Shown here: positions 1 through 5,688 of the stretch, piece after piece | Layout: every line of letters begins with the position of its first letter | Numbering within the stretch: position 1 is the stretch's first letter | Assembly (NCBI GenBank): GCA_019454705.1 | Contig: JACFNS010000116.1 | Span: 1,705-7,392 of the forward strand | Reading direction: 5' to 3' | DNA: 5,688 nucleotides | From: Taibaiella sp. | GTDB taxonomy: Bacteria; Bacteroidota; Bacteroidia; Chitinophagales; Chitinophagaceae | Notes under the pieces: generated by a model | The model's database searches: none | Seen by the model: the letters and a program-made list of their open reading frames with translations, nothing else | Told to the model about the DNA's origin: nothing | Program-made: the position numbers and the translations under genes

Positions 1-175
1 TTATTTCACCAAACAACTCATTGCCCATGATGCACAAAGCCGGGCGCACCCGCTTGGCCCCCAGAGATAACAAATACCTGCACGGTTCGTACAGGTTTAC
101 CGGCTCCTGCGGAAACAAACCCTCCGTCTGCAACCTTTGTTCAAATTCAATTACTATCTCTTTAAAATCCTGCAT
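1..175 (-). CDS. Polyprenyl diphosphate synthase, N-terminal 58 residues (partial, runs off left edge)
   Basis: This is the start of a trans-isoprenyl diphosphate synthase (polyprenyl synthetase family). Such enzymes condense isopentenyl diphosphate onto an allylic diphosphate to build farnesyl, geranylgeranyl or longer chains for quinones and other lipids in the cytoplasm. The reading starts at ATG 175-173 and stays open to the window edge. The visible peptide begins MQDFKEIVIEFEQRL and contains LGAKRVRPAL at residues 38-47, a form of the family's GGKRxRP substrate-binding motif with Ala for the second Gly. A helix with YEPCRYLLSL precedes it, as usual. The Asp-rich catalytic motifs (DDxxD) that would settle activity and chain length lie beyond the window. 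The start is 2 nt after the rnr stop codon, so co-transcription with rnr is likely. The nearest AGGA lies about 14 nt upstream, which is too far for a good ribosome binding site. The family is fairly sure; product chain length cannot be told. Confidence 0.85.
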   Translation of the reverse strand, partial: MQDFKEIVIEFEQRLQTEGLFPQEPVNLYEPCRYLLSLGAKRVRPALCIMGNELFGEI

Positions 176-177
176 CT

Positions 178-2220
178 TTATTTCTTACGTCCTGTTTTCT
201 TTTTACTCTCGCTCTTTCTTCCCTGTTGTTTATTATTCGTTGTTAACTTTCTTTGTGGTTTTGCATCACCAACTTCTACCAGGCTGTAGTCTATTTGTCG
301 TTTTTCCAGGTTGGTTGATACTACCCTCACCTTTACTTTATCACCCACGCCAAATCTCATCCTGGTACGCCTGCCCACCAGCGCGTACTCTCCTTCCATC
401 AGCTCAAATTCGTCTATATCATACAGGTCGCTCATGGGCACCATACCTTCACATTTGTGCTCCACTGTCTCCGCCCAAAAACCAAAGCTGGCTACACCGC
501 TTACCACTGCGTCAAATTCACCACCTACATAATCCTGCATGTATTCTACCTGCTTGTACTTGTTGGCTGCACGTTCACTTTCCATAGCCCTACGCTCCTG
601 GTCGCTGCAATGGCGGCATTGTTGCTCCAGGTGTTTAATGGGTTTTATATCCTTCTCCAGGCATTCCAGCAATACACGATGTACCAGCACATCGGGGTAG
701 CGTCGTATAGGCGAAGTGAAATGACAATAATGCTCAAAACCCAAACCATAATGCCCTATATTTTCAGTAGTATATACCGCTTTGGCCATAGTGCGTATCC
801 CTAGTGTTTCCAGCACATGCTGCTCAGGCTTACCCTTGGCCAGTTGCAGCATCTGGTTAAACGATTCGGCTATGGCCTGCGAAGTGTGTGTATTGAACCT
901 GTGCCCGTAACGCGCCGCGAATGTGGCAAAGAGTTTCAGTTTGTCTTCATCAGGCACGTCGTGCACACGGTAAGGAAATGGTACGGGTTTGTTCTTCACA
1001 TTTATCCCCGATACATATTCCGCCACAGTCCGGTTGGCCAGCAGCATAAATTCCTCTATCAGTTGGTGGGCTTCTTTGCTCTCCTTCACCATTATACCGA
1101 TGGGCTTACCCTTCTCATCCAGTTTAAAACGTACTTCCTGCGAGGAGAAATTGATAGCGCCTTTCTTAAACCGCTGCTCGCGCAGGTTGCGCGCGATGCT
1201 ATTCAGAAGCAGAATTTCTGTTTTATGATCGCCCTCAGCGCCTTCTATTATCTCCTGCACTTCTTCGTAAGCAAACCTTCTTTTGGAGCGAATCAGTGTT
1301 TTGCCCAGCCAGTAGTCTTTTACCTTGCCCGTCTTATTGATTTGAAACACGGCGGAGAAAGTGTACTTATCCTCATCGGGGCGCAGTGAGCACAACTCGT
1401 TTGACAAGCGCTCGGGCAGCATCGGCAGCACCCTGTCAGGCAGGTATACACTCGTTGCCCTGCGGTATGCTTCTTTATCCAATTCCGACCCGGCCGCTAC
1501 ATAATGGCCTACATCGGCTATATGCACCCCTATTTCATAATAGCCGCCTTTCAAGGTTTTTATAGATATAGCATCGTCAAAATCTTTGGCATCTACCGGG
1601 TCGATAGTGATGGTCAGCTCGCTGCGCATATCCCTGCGTTTCTTCACTTCCGCTTTGTCCACACCTTCGGGGTAGCGTGCAGTCTCTTCCATCACCTCAT
1701 CAGGAAAATGAAGCGGAAAACCATTCTCCACCAGTATGCCCTGCATAGCTATCTCATTGGCTGTTTCATTGGTCAGCACACTCACTATCTCACCTACCGG
1801 GTTTTTCGATTTACCTGTCCACTCTACTATCTTGGCTATACTATGGTCACCATGTTTTGCACCATTCAGCAGGTGCAGCGGTATATATATATCTACGGGC
1901 ATCCTGTCCGAATCGGGCACCAGGAAGGCGAAATGTTCATGTACTTCCACCCTGCCGCTAAACTCTGATTGCTTTCTTCTCACCACTTCTATTATCACCC
2001 CCTCCGGCCTCGAACCAAATTTCTTGCCCCTTGTAGCTACTTCCACTTTTACCTCATCCCCGTTCAGCGCATTACGTATATTCTGACTTTTCACAACGAT
2101 ATCTTTTGCCTGCCCCTCTACTATCACATACCCCATGCCTGAGCGGGTAACTTCCAGTACGCCTTTGTACACTACCCTGCCACCGCTGTTCTGGTTTTTC
2201 TTCTTACTATTCCTCGCCAT
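178..2220 (-). CDS. rnr: Ribonuclease R (RNB-family 3'-5' exoribonuclease)
   Basis: RNase R is a processive, hydrolytic 3'-5' exoribonuclease of the cytoplasm that degrades structured RNA, including rRNA and mRNA decay intermediates. Residues 1-16 are basic. Cold-shock/OB-fold RNA-binding modules cover about 17-150 (YKGVLEVTRSGMGYV at 18-32). The RNB catalytic domain covers about 200-525. Its metal-binding motif DPVDAKDFDDA lies at 207-217; Asp207, Asp213, Asp215 and Asp216 match the four catalytic-site aspartates of the family. A second signature, HYCHFTSPIRRYPD at 497-510, supplies the conserved Arg506. An S1 domain follows at about 564-647 (GGEFDAVVSGVASFGFW), then a Lys/Arg-rich tail at 654-680. 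At 680 aa it is shorter than E. coli RNase R (813 aa), because it lacks the N-terminal helix-turn-helix extension and has a short tail. The ATG overlaps the last 14 nt of lpxK, which suggests translational coupling. All key residues are present, so it should be active. Confidence 0.97.
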   Translation of the reverse strand: MARNSKKKNQNSGGRVVYKGVLEVTRSGMGYVIVEGQAKDIVVKSQNIRNALNGDEVKVEVATRGKKFGSRPEGVIIEVVRRKQSEFSGRVEVHEHFAFLVPDSDRMPVDIYIPLHLLNGAKHGDHSIAKIVEWTGKSKNPVGEIVSVLTNETANEIAMQGILVENGFPLHFPDEVMEETARYPEGVDKAEVKKRRDMRSELTITIDPVDAKDFDDAISIKTLKGGYYEIGVHIADVGHYVAAGSELDKEAYRRATSVYLPDRVLPMLPERLSNELCSLRPDEDKYTFSAVFQINKTGKVKDYWLGKTLIRSKRRFAYEEVQEIIEGAEGDHKTEILLLNSIARNLREQRFKKGAINFSSQEVRFKLDEKGKPIGIMVKESKEAHQLIEEFMLLANRTVAEYVSGINVKNKPVPFPYRVHDVPDEDKLKLFATFAARYGHRFNTHTSQAIAESFNQMLQLAKGKPEQHVLETLGIRTMAKAVYTTENIGHYGLGFEHYCHFTSPIRRYPDVLVHRVLLECLEKDIKPIKHLEQQCRHCSDQERRAMESERAANKYKQVEYMQDYVGGEFDAVVSGVASFGFWAETVEHKCEGMVPMSDLYDIDEFELMEGEYALVGRRTRMRFGVGDKVKVRVVSTNLEKRQIDYSLVEVGDAKPQRKLTTNNKQQGRKSESKKKTGRKK

Positions 2221-3316
2221 AATACATCGAATTATTTTCGTTAATTGTGCGTTCTGTATAACCTAAAATTAAGCTATCAAACTCACTACCCGCATTAAAT
2301 AAAAAAGAAACCTGTATGGGCACCACAGCTATCGTAATACCCCAAAGGCTCAACTTTTCGGCATGAAGCTGTAGCCTCGCCGCATCTTTCTCTGTGGTAA
2401 CAATAATTTTATCCGGTTGGTTCCAGTTGTCAAAGGTTTCCTTTATTTCTTCCAGGTCTTTTTTCAGGAAGTAATGGTGGTCGGCATAAGTAAGGGGGTG
2501 TACCGCCGCAGCATCCTGCTCCAGGTGGCTGATGAGCGGTGCGGGTTTGGCTATGCCACATACCAATAATACATTTTTGCCTGCCAACGATACCTTCTCG
2601 CCTGTAAACAGATTATGCGGTGTTTCGTAAAATATACGTGTAAAGAATACCTGCTGATGACTGAACGGCTGTATCTGCCGTATCATATCCCTGGCCTCCT
2701 GCTCCTGCATATTGGCAGGACATTTCGATACGATGATAATATCCGCACGTTTGTAGGCTGATTTGTTTTCCCTCAATGTTCCTGCAGGGAGTATCCTGTC
2801 TTTATAAAAAGGTTTGGCGTAGTCGGTTATTAAGATATTCACTCCCGGCTTCACCGACCTGTGCTGAAAGGCATCATCCAGCAGTACTACCTCTAGCGTA
2901 GGGCGCTGCTGCAATAGTTTGGGTATGCCTGTCATGCGTTCTTCCGCTACACTTACCGTCAGCCCAGGAAATTTCATATGGTATTGCATGGGCTCGTCAC
3001 CTATTCTCAGTGCATTGGTTTCCGCATCTGCCAACAGGAAACCCTGTGTGTGCCTTTTATAGCCACGGCTCATGGTTGCCACCCTGAACTGGTATTGCAG
3101 CAAGCGGATGAGATATTCAACATGCGGTGTTTTACCCGTGCCTCCTACCGACAGGTTGCCCACGCTGATGACAGGCACACTGAATTCGATGGAAGAATAG
3201 AATCCACTGTCGTACAGGCGGTTTCTCATCCACACTACAGCGCCGTATATAAAGGCCAGCGGATATAGCAATATGCGCACCACCGAAAATAAATAGTAAA
3301 AAAATCTGCCTTCCAT
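2207..3316 (-). CDS. lpxK: Tetraacyldisaccharide 4'-kinase (lipid A 4'-kinase)
   Basis: LpxK phosphorylates the 4' position of tetraacyldisaccharide-1-phosphate with ATP to form lipid IVA, a late step of the Raetz pathway for lipid A at the inner face of the cytoplasmic membrane. The 369-residue product has a hydrophobic N-terminal membrane anchor at about 7-29. The P-loop GNLSVGGTGKTP lies at 53-64 with Lys62 and Thr63. SRGYKR follows at 83-88 and GDEP at 106-109; its Asp is presumably the catalytic-base position. The Walker-B-like motif DDAFQH is at 147-152, with Ala where proteobacterial enzymes have Gly. RILPAGTLREN (174-184) and TEKDAARL (308-315) are further family signatures. It is about 40 residues longer than the E. 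coli enzyme (328 aa). The start is the first ATG of the frame before the membrane anchor, and no strong Shine-Dalgarno precedes it. It is first in the minus-strand run, and its last codons contain the rnr start. Confidence 0.96.
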   Translation of the reverse strand: MEGRFFYYLFSVVRILLYPLAFIYGAVVWMRNRLYDSGFYSSIEFSVPVISVGNLSVGGTGKTPHVEYLIRLLQYQFRVATMSRGYKRHTQGFLLADAETNALRIGDEPMQYHMKFPGLTVSVAEERMTGIPKLLQQRPTLEVVLLDDAFQHRSVKPGVNILITDYAKPFYKDRILPAGTLRENKSAYKRADIIIVSKCPANMQEQEARDMIRQIQPFSHQQVFFTRIFYETPHNLFTGEKVSLAGKNVLLVCGIAKPAPLISHLEQDAAAVHPLTYADHHYFLKKDLEEIKETFDNWNQPDKIIVTTEKDAARLQLHAEKLSLWGITIAVVPIQVSFLFNAGSEFDSLILGYTERTINENNSMYYGEE

Positions 3317-3331
3317 TATGCCGTTAACTTA

Positions 3332-3346
3332 TATCATACCCACACA
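3332..3346. repeat. 15-bp direct repeat, copy 1
   Basis: TATCATACCCACACA occurs here and again, identically and in the same orientation, at 3397-3411, 65 bp away. This copy ends 16 nt from the lpxK start, so it would sit in the lpxK 5' leader. The identity is seen directly. A role as operator or leader element is only a possibility. Confidence 0.8.
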
Positions 3347-3363
3347 TTCTTCACGCTATAAGG

Positions 3364-3394
3364 TAAAGGTAGTTAACTGCTTCAATACTACACA
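3364..3394 (-). promoter_or_regulatory. Possible promoter for lpxK (Bacteroidota type)
   Basis: Read on the minus strand, TGTG (3394-3391) is followed by 19 nt and then TACCTTTA (3371-3364). The Bacteroidota primary-sigma promoter is TTTG at -33 and TAnnTTTG at -7 with about this spacing, so each box has one mismatch. Transcription would begin roughly 40-50 nt before the lpxK ATG at 3316. Matches this loose occur by chance in AT-rich DNA, so confidence is low. Confidence 0.3.
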
Positions 3395-3396
3395 TT

Positions 3397-3411
3397 TATC
3401 ATACCCACACA
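3397..3411. repeat. 15-bp direct repeat, copy 2
   Basis: This is the second exact copy of TATCATACCCACACA. It lies 2 bp beyond the upstream box of the candidate lpxK promoter. The two copies therefore bracket that promoter, one just upstream and one downstream in the leader. On the minus strand each copy is followed by a GTTAAC, 3 nt after copy 1 and 19 nt after copy 2. Confidence 0.8.
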
Positions 3412-3547
3412 CCCTTGATGCATAAATCATATATTTTTATTATCTTGGATGGAATTAATTGTAGAATTAGCTGGCTATTGCACCCTATCCGGCTAACTAA
3501 TAATTAAAATAATCCGTCTTAATAACAACACCGGAAATAACTATACG

Positions 3548-5407
3548 ATGAATCGCAAAACCTCTATAACATTACACTTCTTTTTTCTATCGCTTTTGCC
3601 CTTTATTACCTATGGACAGAATTCAACTTGTCCACCTAATCTGGATTTCGAACAAGGAAATTTATCCAATTGGGAATTTTATACTGGCAGTTGCTGCCCT
3701 ACCAATACAAATACCAATACAGGTCCATTGGCAGGCAGACACACTCTGATGAGCGGTGCAGGTGTAGACCCGGTTGGCGGTTTTCCTGTGGTGGCACCCG
3801 GCGGGGGTAAATACTCATTACGATTAGGCAATAGCAATATCGGTGCCGAAGCAGAGCGTGCCCGTTATTATGTACGAGTCCCCGCCAACCAAAACAATAT
3901 TTACACCTTACTGTACAGTTATGCAGTGGTCTTTCAAAATCCGGGCCATGGACAGACCGATCAACCCCGCTTCGAAGTAACAGTATTTGACTCAGCTACC
4001 GGGGTGCCTGCCCCATGCAACGATTTTACACATGTATCCGGGGTGGGGTTGCCGGGCTTTCAGACTGCGCCTGGCGGTGTATTATATAAACCATGGTCTA
4101 CAGCCAGTATCGACCTTTCTTCTATGGCAGGCCGTACAGTAGCTATCGACTTTACTTCAGGCGATTGTGCACTTGGCGGACATTATGGCTATGCGTATAT
4201 TGACGTTGCTTGCAATTTTTTCCAAACACATACACTGTACTGTCCCGACAATCCAACTTATACACTTTCAGCACCACCCGGCTTTCAAACATATGAATGG
4301 CGCGACGCAAGCCTGCAAAACATATTAGGAACGAACAAAGATTTGACTATCCCCACACCTACTACTACAACCCAGTTTGCCGTAATACTTGAACCCTACC
4401 CCGGTTTCGGTTGCCCTGACACTATTTATACAACCTTTAGTATCAGTAATATGACGATAGACCACACACCAGATACGGCATTATGTAGTGGTACAAGCGT
4501 GCAATTAAGCTCGGGTACCAACAGCACATCAGCTCCCCTGGCTTATAGCTGGTCACCGGCTGCTACACTCAGTTGTACTAATTGCGATAGCCCTATAGCC
4601 TCTCCTTCAGTTACTACTAAATACTATATAACTATTACAGACAAAGATGGTTGTGATGCTACGGACAGTATCCTTGTAAGAGTAGACGAAAAGGTATTTG
4701 CAGAAATACTGGTGGCAGATACATTTTGCGCCTTCGATTCCGTTTCCATTATCAATGATATGCTCAATCCTCCTAACTCAGATTTTCGTTGGAACCTGAA
4801 TGAAGATTATGGCACGATTATACACGGGCTAGGCAACGATACCATTATCGGCACCTGGCCGTCGCCCGGGTTAAAAAAGATAAAAGTGGAGGCAATCAAT
4901 GGCTTGTGTAAGGCCAACGATTCGGATTATGTTTATATCAAAGAGAAGCCCTTTGCTAATTTTGAAGGAGATAAAGACGTATGTGTAGGTATGCCCTGGA
5001 CACTGAGACCATACCCGCAAAATGCAATCTATGAATGGACAATTGACGGACAATCCATTTCAGAAACAGAATTCAGGGATGCTTTTACCCTAACTTGGAA
5101 TACTACGGGAGAAAAGATGGTAAGGCTAAAAGTTATCAACGAATCGGGTTGTACAAGTTTCAAGGAAGAATCAATAGGCGTACATGAGTATCCGATTGCA
5201 GATATAATTCCAATACAGGCAGAAAAACTATGCAAAGGCAAAGAGTATGAATTGTCTGCTGCTACGGGCTACAGGTATGCCTATTCTTGGTCTCCTCCAC
5301 AATACTTTTCCAATAACAGGTCTCAAACTGTCACCGGCAGGGCAGAGAAGGAGGGTTACGTGTACCTGGTTGTGAGCAACCAATGGAATTGTGTTTCACG
5401 CGAATAA
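3548..5407 (+). CDS. Secreted Ig/PKD-repeat surface protein, cut off before its type IX sorting domain
   Basis: No specific function is recognised; the architecture is that of Bacteroidota cell-surface or secreted adhesin-like proteins. Residues 1-23 form a signal peptide: basic MNRK, a Phe/Leu-rich core, and likely cleavage after TYG, before Gln24. Residues 27-224 resemble a jelly-roll module opening with NLDFEQGNLSNWEF and closing with GHYGYAYIDVAC (211-222). Ig/PKD-like modules follow at about 226-300, 308-380 (CSGTSVQLSS, YSWSP, DGCDATDS), 385-466, 468-546 and 550-619. Most show paired cysteines, a central W in YxW or FxW, and a closing GC or NC. The 619-codon reading stops at TAA 5405-5407, in the middle of the closing strand (NQWNCVSRE). 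The same frame then continues into a CHU_C sorting domain. If the stop is real, the product keeps its Sec signal but loses the type IX signal, so it would probably stay in the periplasm. The start is the ATG that begins the signal peptide. Confidence 0.88.
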   Translation: MNRKTSITLHFFFLSLLPFITYGQNSTCPPNLDFEQGNLSNWEFYTGSCCPTNTNTNTGPLAGRHTLMSGAGVDPVGGFPVVAPGGGKYSLRLGNSNIGAEAERARYYVRVPANQNNIYTLLYSYAVVFQNPGHGQTDQPRFEVTVFDSATGVPAPCNDFTHVSGVGLPGFQTAPGGVLYKPWSTASIDLSSMAGRTVAIDFTSGDCALGGHYGYAYIDVACNFFQTHTLYCPDNPTYTLSAPPGFQTYEWRDASLQNILGTNKDLTIPTPTTTTQFAVILEPYPGFGCPDTIYTTFSISNMTIDHTPDTALCSGTSVQLSSGTNSTSAPLAYSWSPAATLSCTNCDSPIASPSVTTKYYITITDKDGCDATDSILVRVDEKVFAEILVADTFCAFDSVSIINDMLNPPNSDFRWNLNEDYGTIIHGLGNDTIIGTWPSPGLKKIKVEAINGLCKANDSDYVYIKEKPFANFEGDKDVCVGMPWTLRPYPQNAIYEWTIDGQSISETEFRDAFTLTWNTTGEKMVRLKVINESGCTSFKEESIGVHEYPIADIIPIQAEKLCKGKEYELSAATGYRYAYSWSPPQYFSNNRSQTVTGRAEKEGYVYLVVSNQWNCVSRE

Positions 5408-5416
5408 TTTTTTTTT
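5405..5416 (+). other. In-frame TAA stop followed by a nine-T run, splitting the surface protein gene
   Basis: TAA at 5405-5407 is followed directly by T9 (5408-5416). The reading frame before the stop and the sorting-domain frame after it are the same. One base substitution at the TAA (for example TCA, Ser) would restore a continuous protein. A one-base miscall in the T run would not help, since it would break a frame that already agrees on both sides. The T run follows the stop, so slippage there could not bypass it. TAA followed by T is normally an efficient terminator, which makes readthrough unlikely. Confidence 0.85.
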
Positions 5417-5443
5417 GTTGGCGGCCTTTGCTGCGACATTTTT

Positions 5444-5688
5444 ATGCCTTGTGCTTTTTCTCCAAACAACGATAGACAAAACGACAGGTACTGGTCGCCG
5501 GATATTGACAGAGTTCAACTGGTGCAACTGATGATTGTCAACCGACGCGGGCAAGTAGTTTACAAAACAACATCTCCCGTACCCTGGGATGGTTCAGTTA
5601 ATGGAAATCCCGCCGGCCAAGACACATATAACTATTTTATAAGGTACATCTGCGATGACGAAGAGATGGAGAAAAAGGGGACACTGAT
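5444..5688 (+). CDS. CHU_C gliding-motility C-terminal / T9SS type B sorting domain, detached fragment (partial at right edge)
   Basis: This is the almost complete C-terminal sorting domain that normally directs Bacteroidota proteins through the type IX secretion system to the cell surface. From ATG 5444 the reading gives MPCAFSPNNDRQND, the counterpart of the family opening PNAFSPNGDGxND. It continues with LMIVNRRGQVVY (usually NRWGxxVF/Y), PWDGSVNGNPAGQDTYNY (usually WDGxxNGxxxxxGxYxY) and EKKGTL. Only a few closing residues should lie past the window. The coding sense extends upstream without a stop to 5408 (FFFVGGLCCDIF), and the CCDIF before MP is the usual lead-in to this domain. That frame is the same as the 3548-5407 gene. 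There is no Shine-Dalgarno before ATG 5444, no signal peptide and no reason for the domain to work alone. It is best read as the severed end of the upstream gene, although a gene caller may list it separately. Confidence 0.8.
   Translation, partial: MPCAFSPNNDRQNDRYWSPDIDRVQLVQLMIVNRRGQVVYKTTSPVPWDGSVNGNPAGQDTYNYFIRYICDDEEMEKKGTL

Larger units (their letters stand above)
3317..3547. other. Divergent intergenic region between lpxK and the secreted PKD protein gene
   Basis: This 231-bp AT-rich stretch must hold the control signals for the two genes that diverge from it. I see no convincing ORF, tRNA or hairpin terminator. It contains two exact copies of a 15-bp sequence and a possible lpxK promoter, listed separately. 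For the plus-strand gene I find no good match to the Bacteroidota -33/-7 promoter (TTTG, TAnnTTTG). The nearest is TATCTTGG at 3441-3448, with a TTG at 3415-3417 that is too far upstream. No clear Shine-Dalgarno precedes ATG 3548 (CCGGAAATAACTATACG), which is common in this phylum. Confidence 0.7.

Noticed and set aside
21..587. Plus-strand ORF of 188 codons, mostly opposite the 3' end of rnr
   Set aside because: Its product is low-complexity, rich in Cys, Leu and Pro, and matches no family. The opposite strand carries the clear rnr and prenyl synthase coding sequences.
817..1389. Plus-strand ORF of 190 codons inside rnr
   Set aside because: It is antisense to the RNB domain of rnr, with no recognisable domain or ribosome binding site, so it is a shadow of the real gene.
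1504..1968. Plus-strand ORF of 154 codons inside rnr
   Set aside because: It is antisense to the well-conserved catalytic motif region of rnr and has no independent support.
3696..3723. Short tandem-like repeat encoding TNTNTNTG
   Set aside because: It is a small low-complexity linker within a coding region. The copies are too few and imperfect to propose a variable repeat tract.
5408..5416. Nine-T run as a programmed slippage site
   Set aside because: The stop codon precedes the run, and the frames on both sides already agree, so slippage would not join the two parts.
5421..5443. Short hairpin (stem 5421-5425 with 5430-5434, CTTT loop) followed by a T-rich stretch, resembling a terminator after the TAA
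   Set aside because: The stem is only 5 bp with a G-U pair, and 3 nt plus an A separate it from the T stretch. The sequence also encodes the GGLCCDIF lead-in to the CHU_C domain in frame, which explains it better.

Overview
The window looks like chromosomal DNA from a member of the Bacteroidota, probably in or near the Chitinophagales (inferred from protein style; no marker gene is present). Evidence for the phylum is a secreted, cysteine-spaced Ig/PKD-repeat protein ending in a gliding-motility-associated C-terminal domain (CHU_C, type IX secretion type B sorting signal), an LpxK with DDAFQH in place of the usual DDGFQH, and weak Shine-Dalgarno sequences throughout.

Left and centre (1-3316) is a compact minus-strand gene run, transcribed right to left. 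It begins with lpxK (lipid A 4'-kinase, 2207-3316). Next is rnr (ribonuclease R, 178-2220), which starts inside the end of lpxK with a 14-nt overlap. Last is the first 58 codons of a polyprenyl diphosphate synthase (1-175), which starts 2 nt after the rnr stop and runs off the left edge. The spacing indicates a single transcription unit joining outer-membrane lipid A synthesis, RNA decay and isoprenoid chain elongation. These are housekeeping functions.

A 231-bp AT-rich divergent intergenic region (3317-3547) separates this run from a plus-strand gene. It holds a possible lpxK promoter of Bacteroidota type and two exact copies of a 15-bp sequence 65 bp apart.

Right side (3548-5688) is a large secreted protein gene. 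The first 619 codons encode a signal peptide, a jelly-roll-like N-terminal module and several Ig/PKD-like modules, then end at TAA (5405-5407). The same frame continues without another stop to the window edge and encodes an almost complete CHU_C sorting domain. The gene therefore seems to be split by one in-frame nonsense codon, or that codon is a sequence error. This is the most notable observation here. I see no mobile element, CRISPR array, RNA gene, defence locus or convincing new system.
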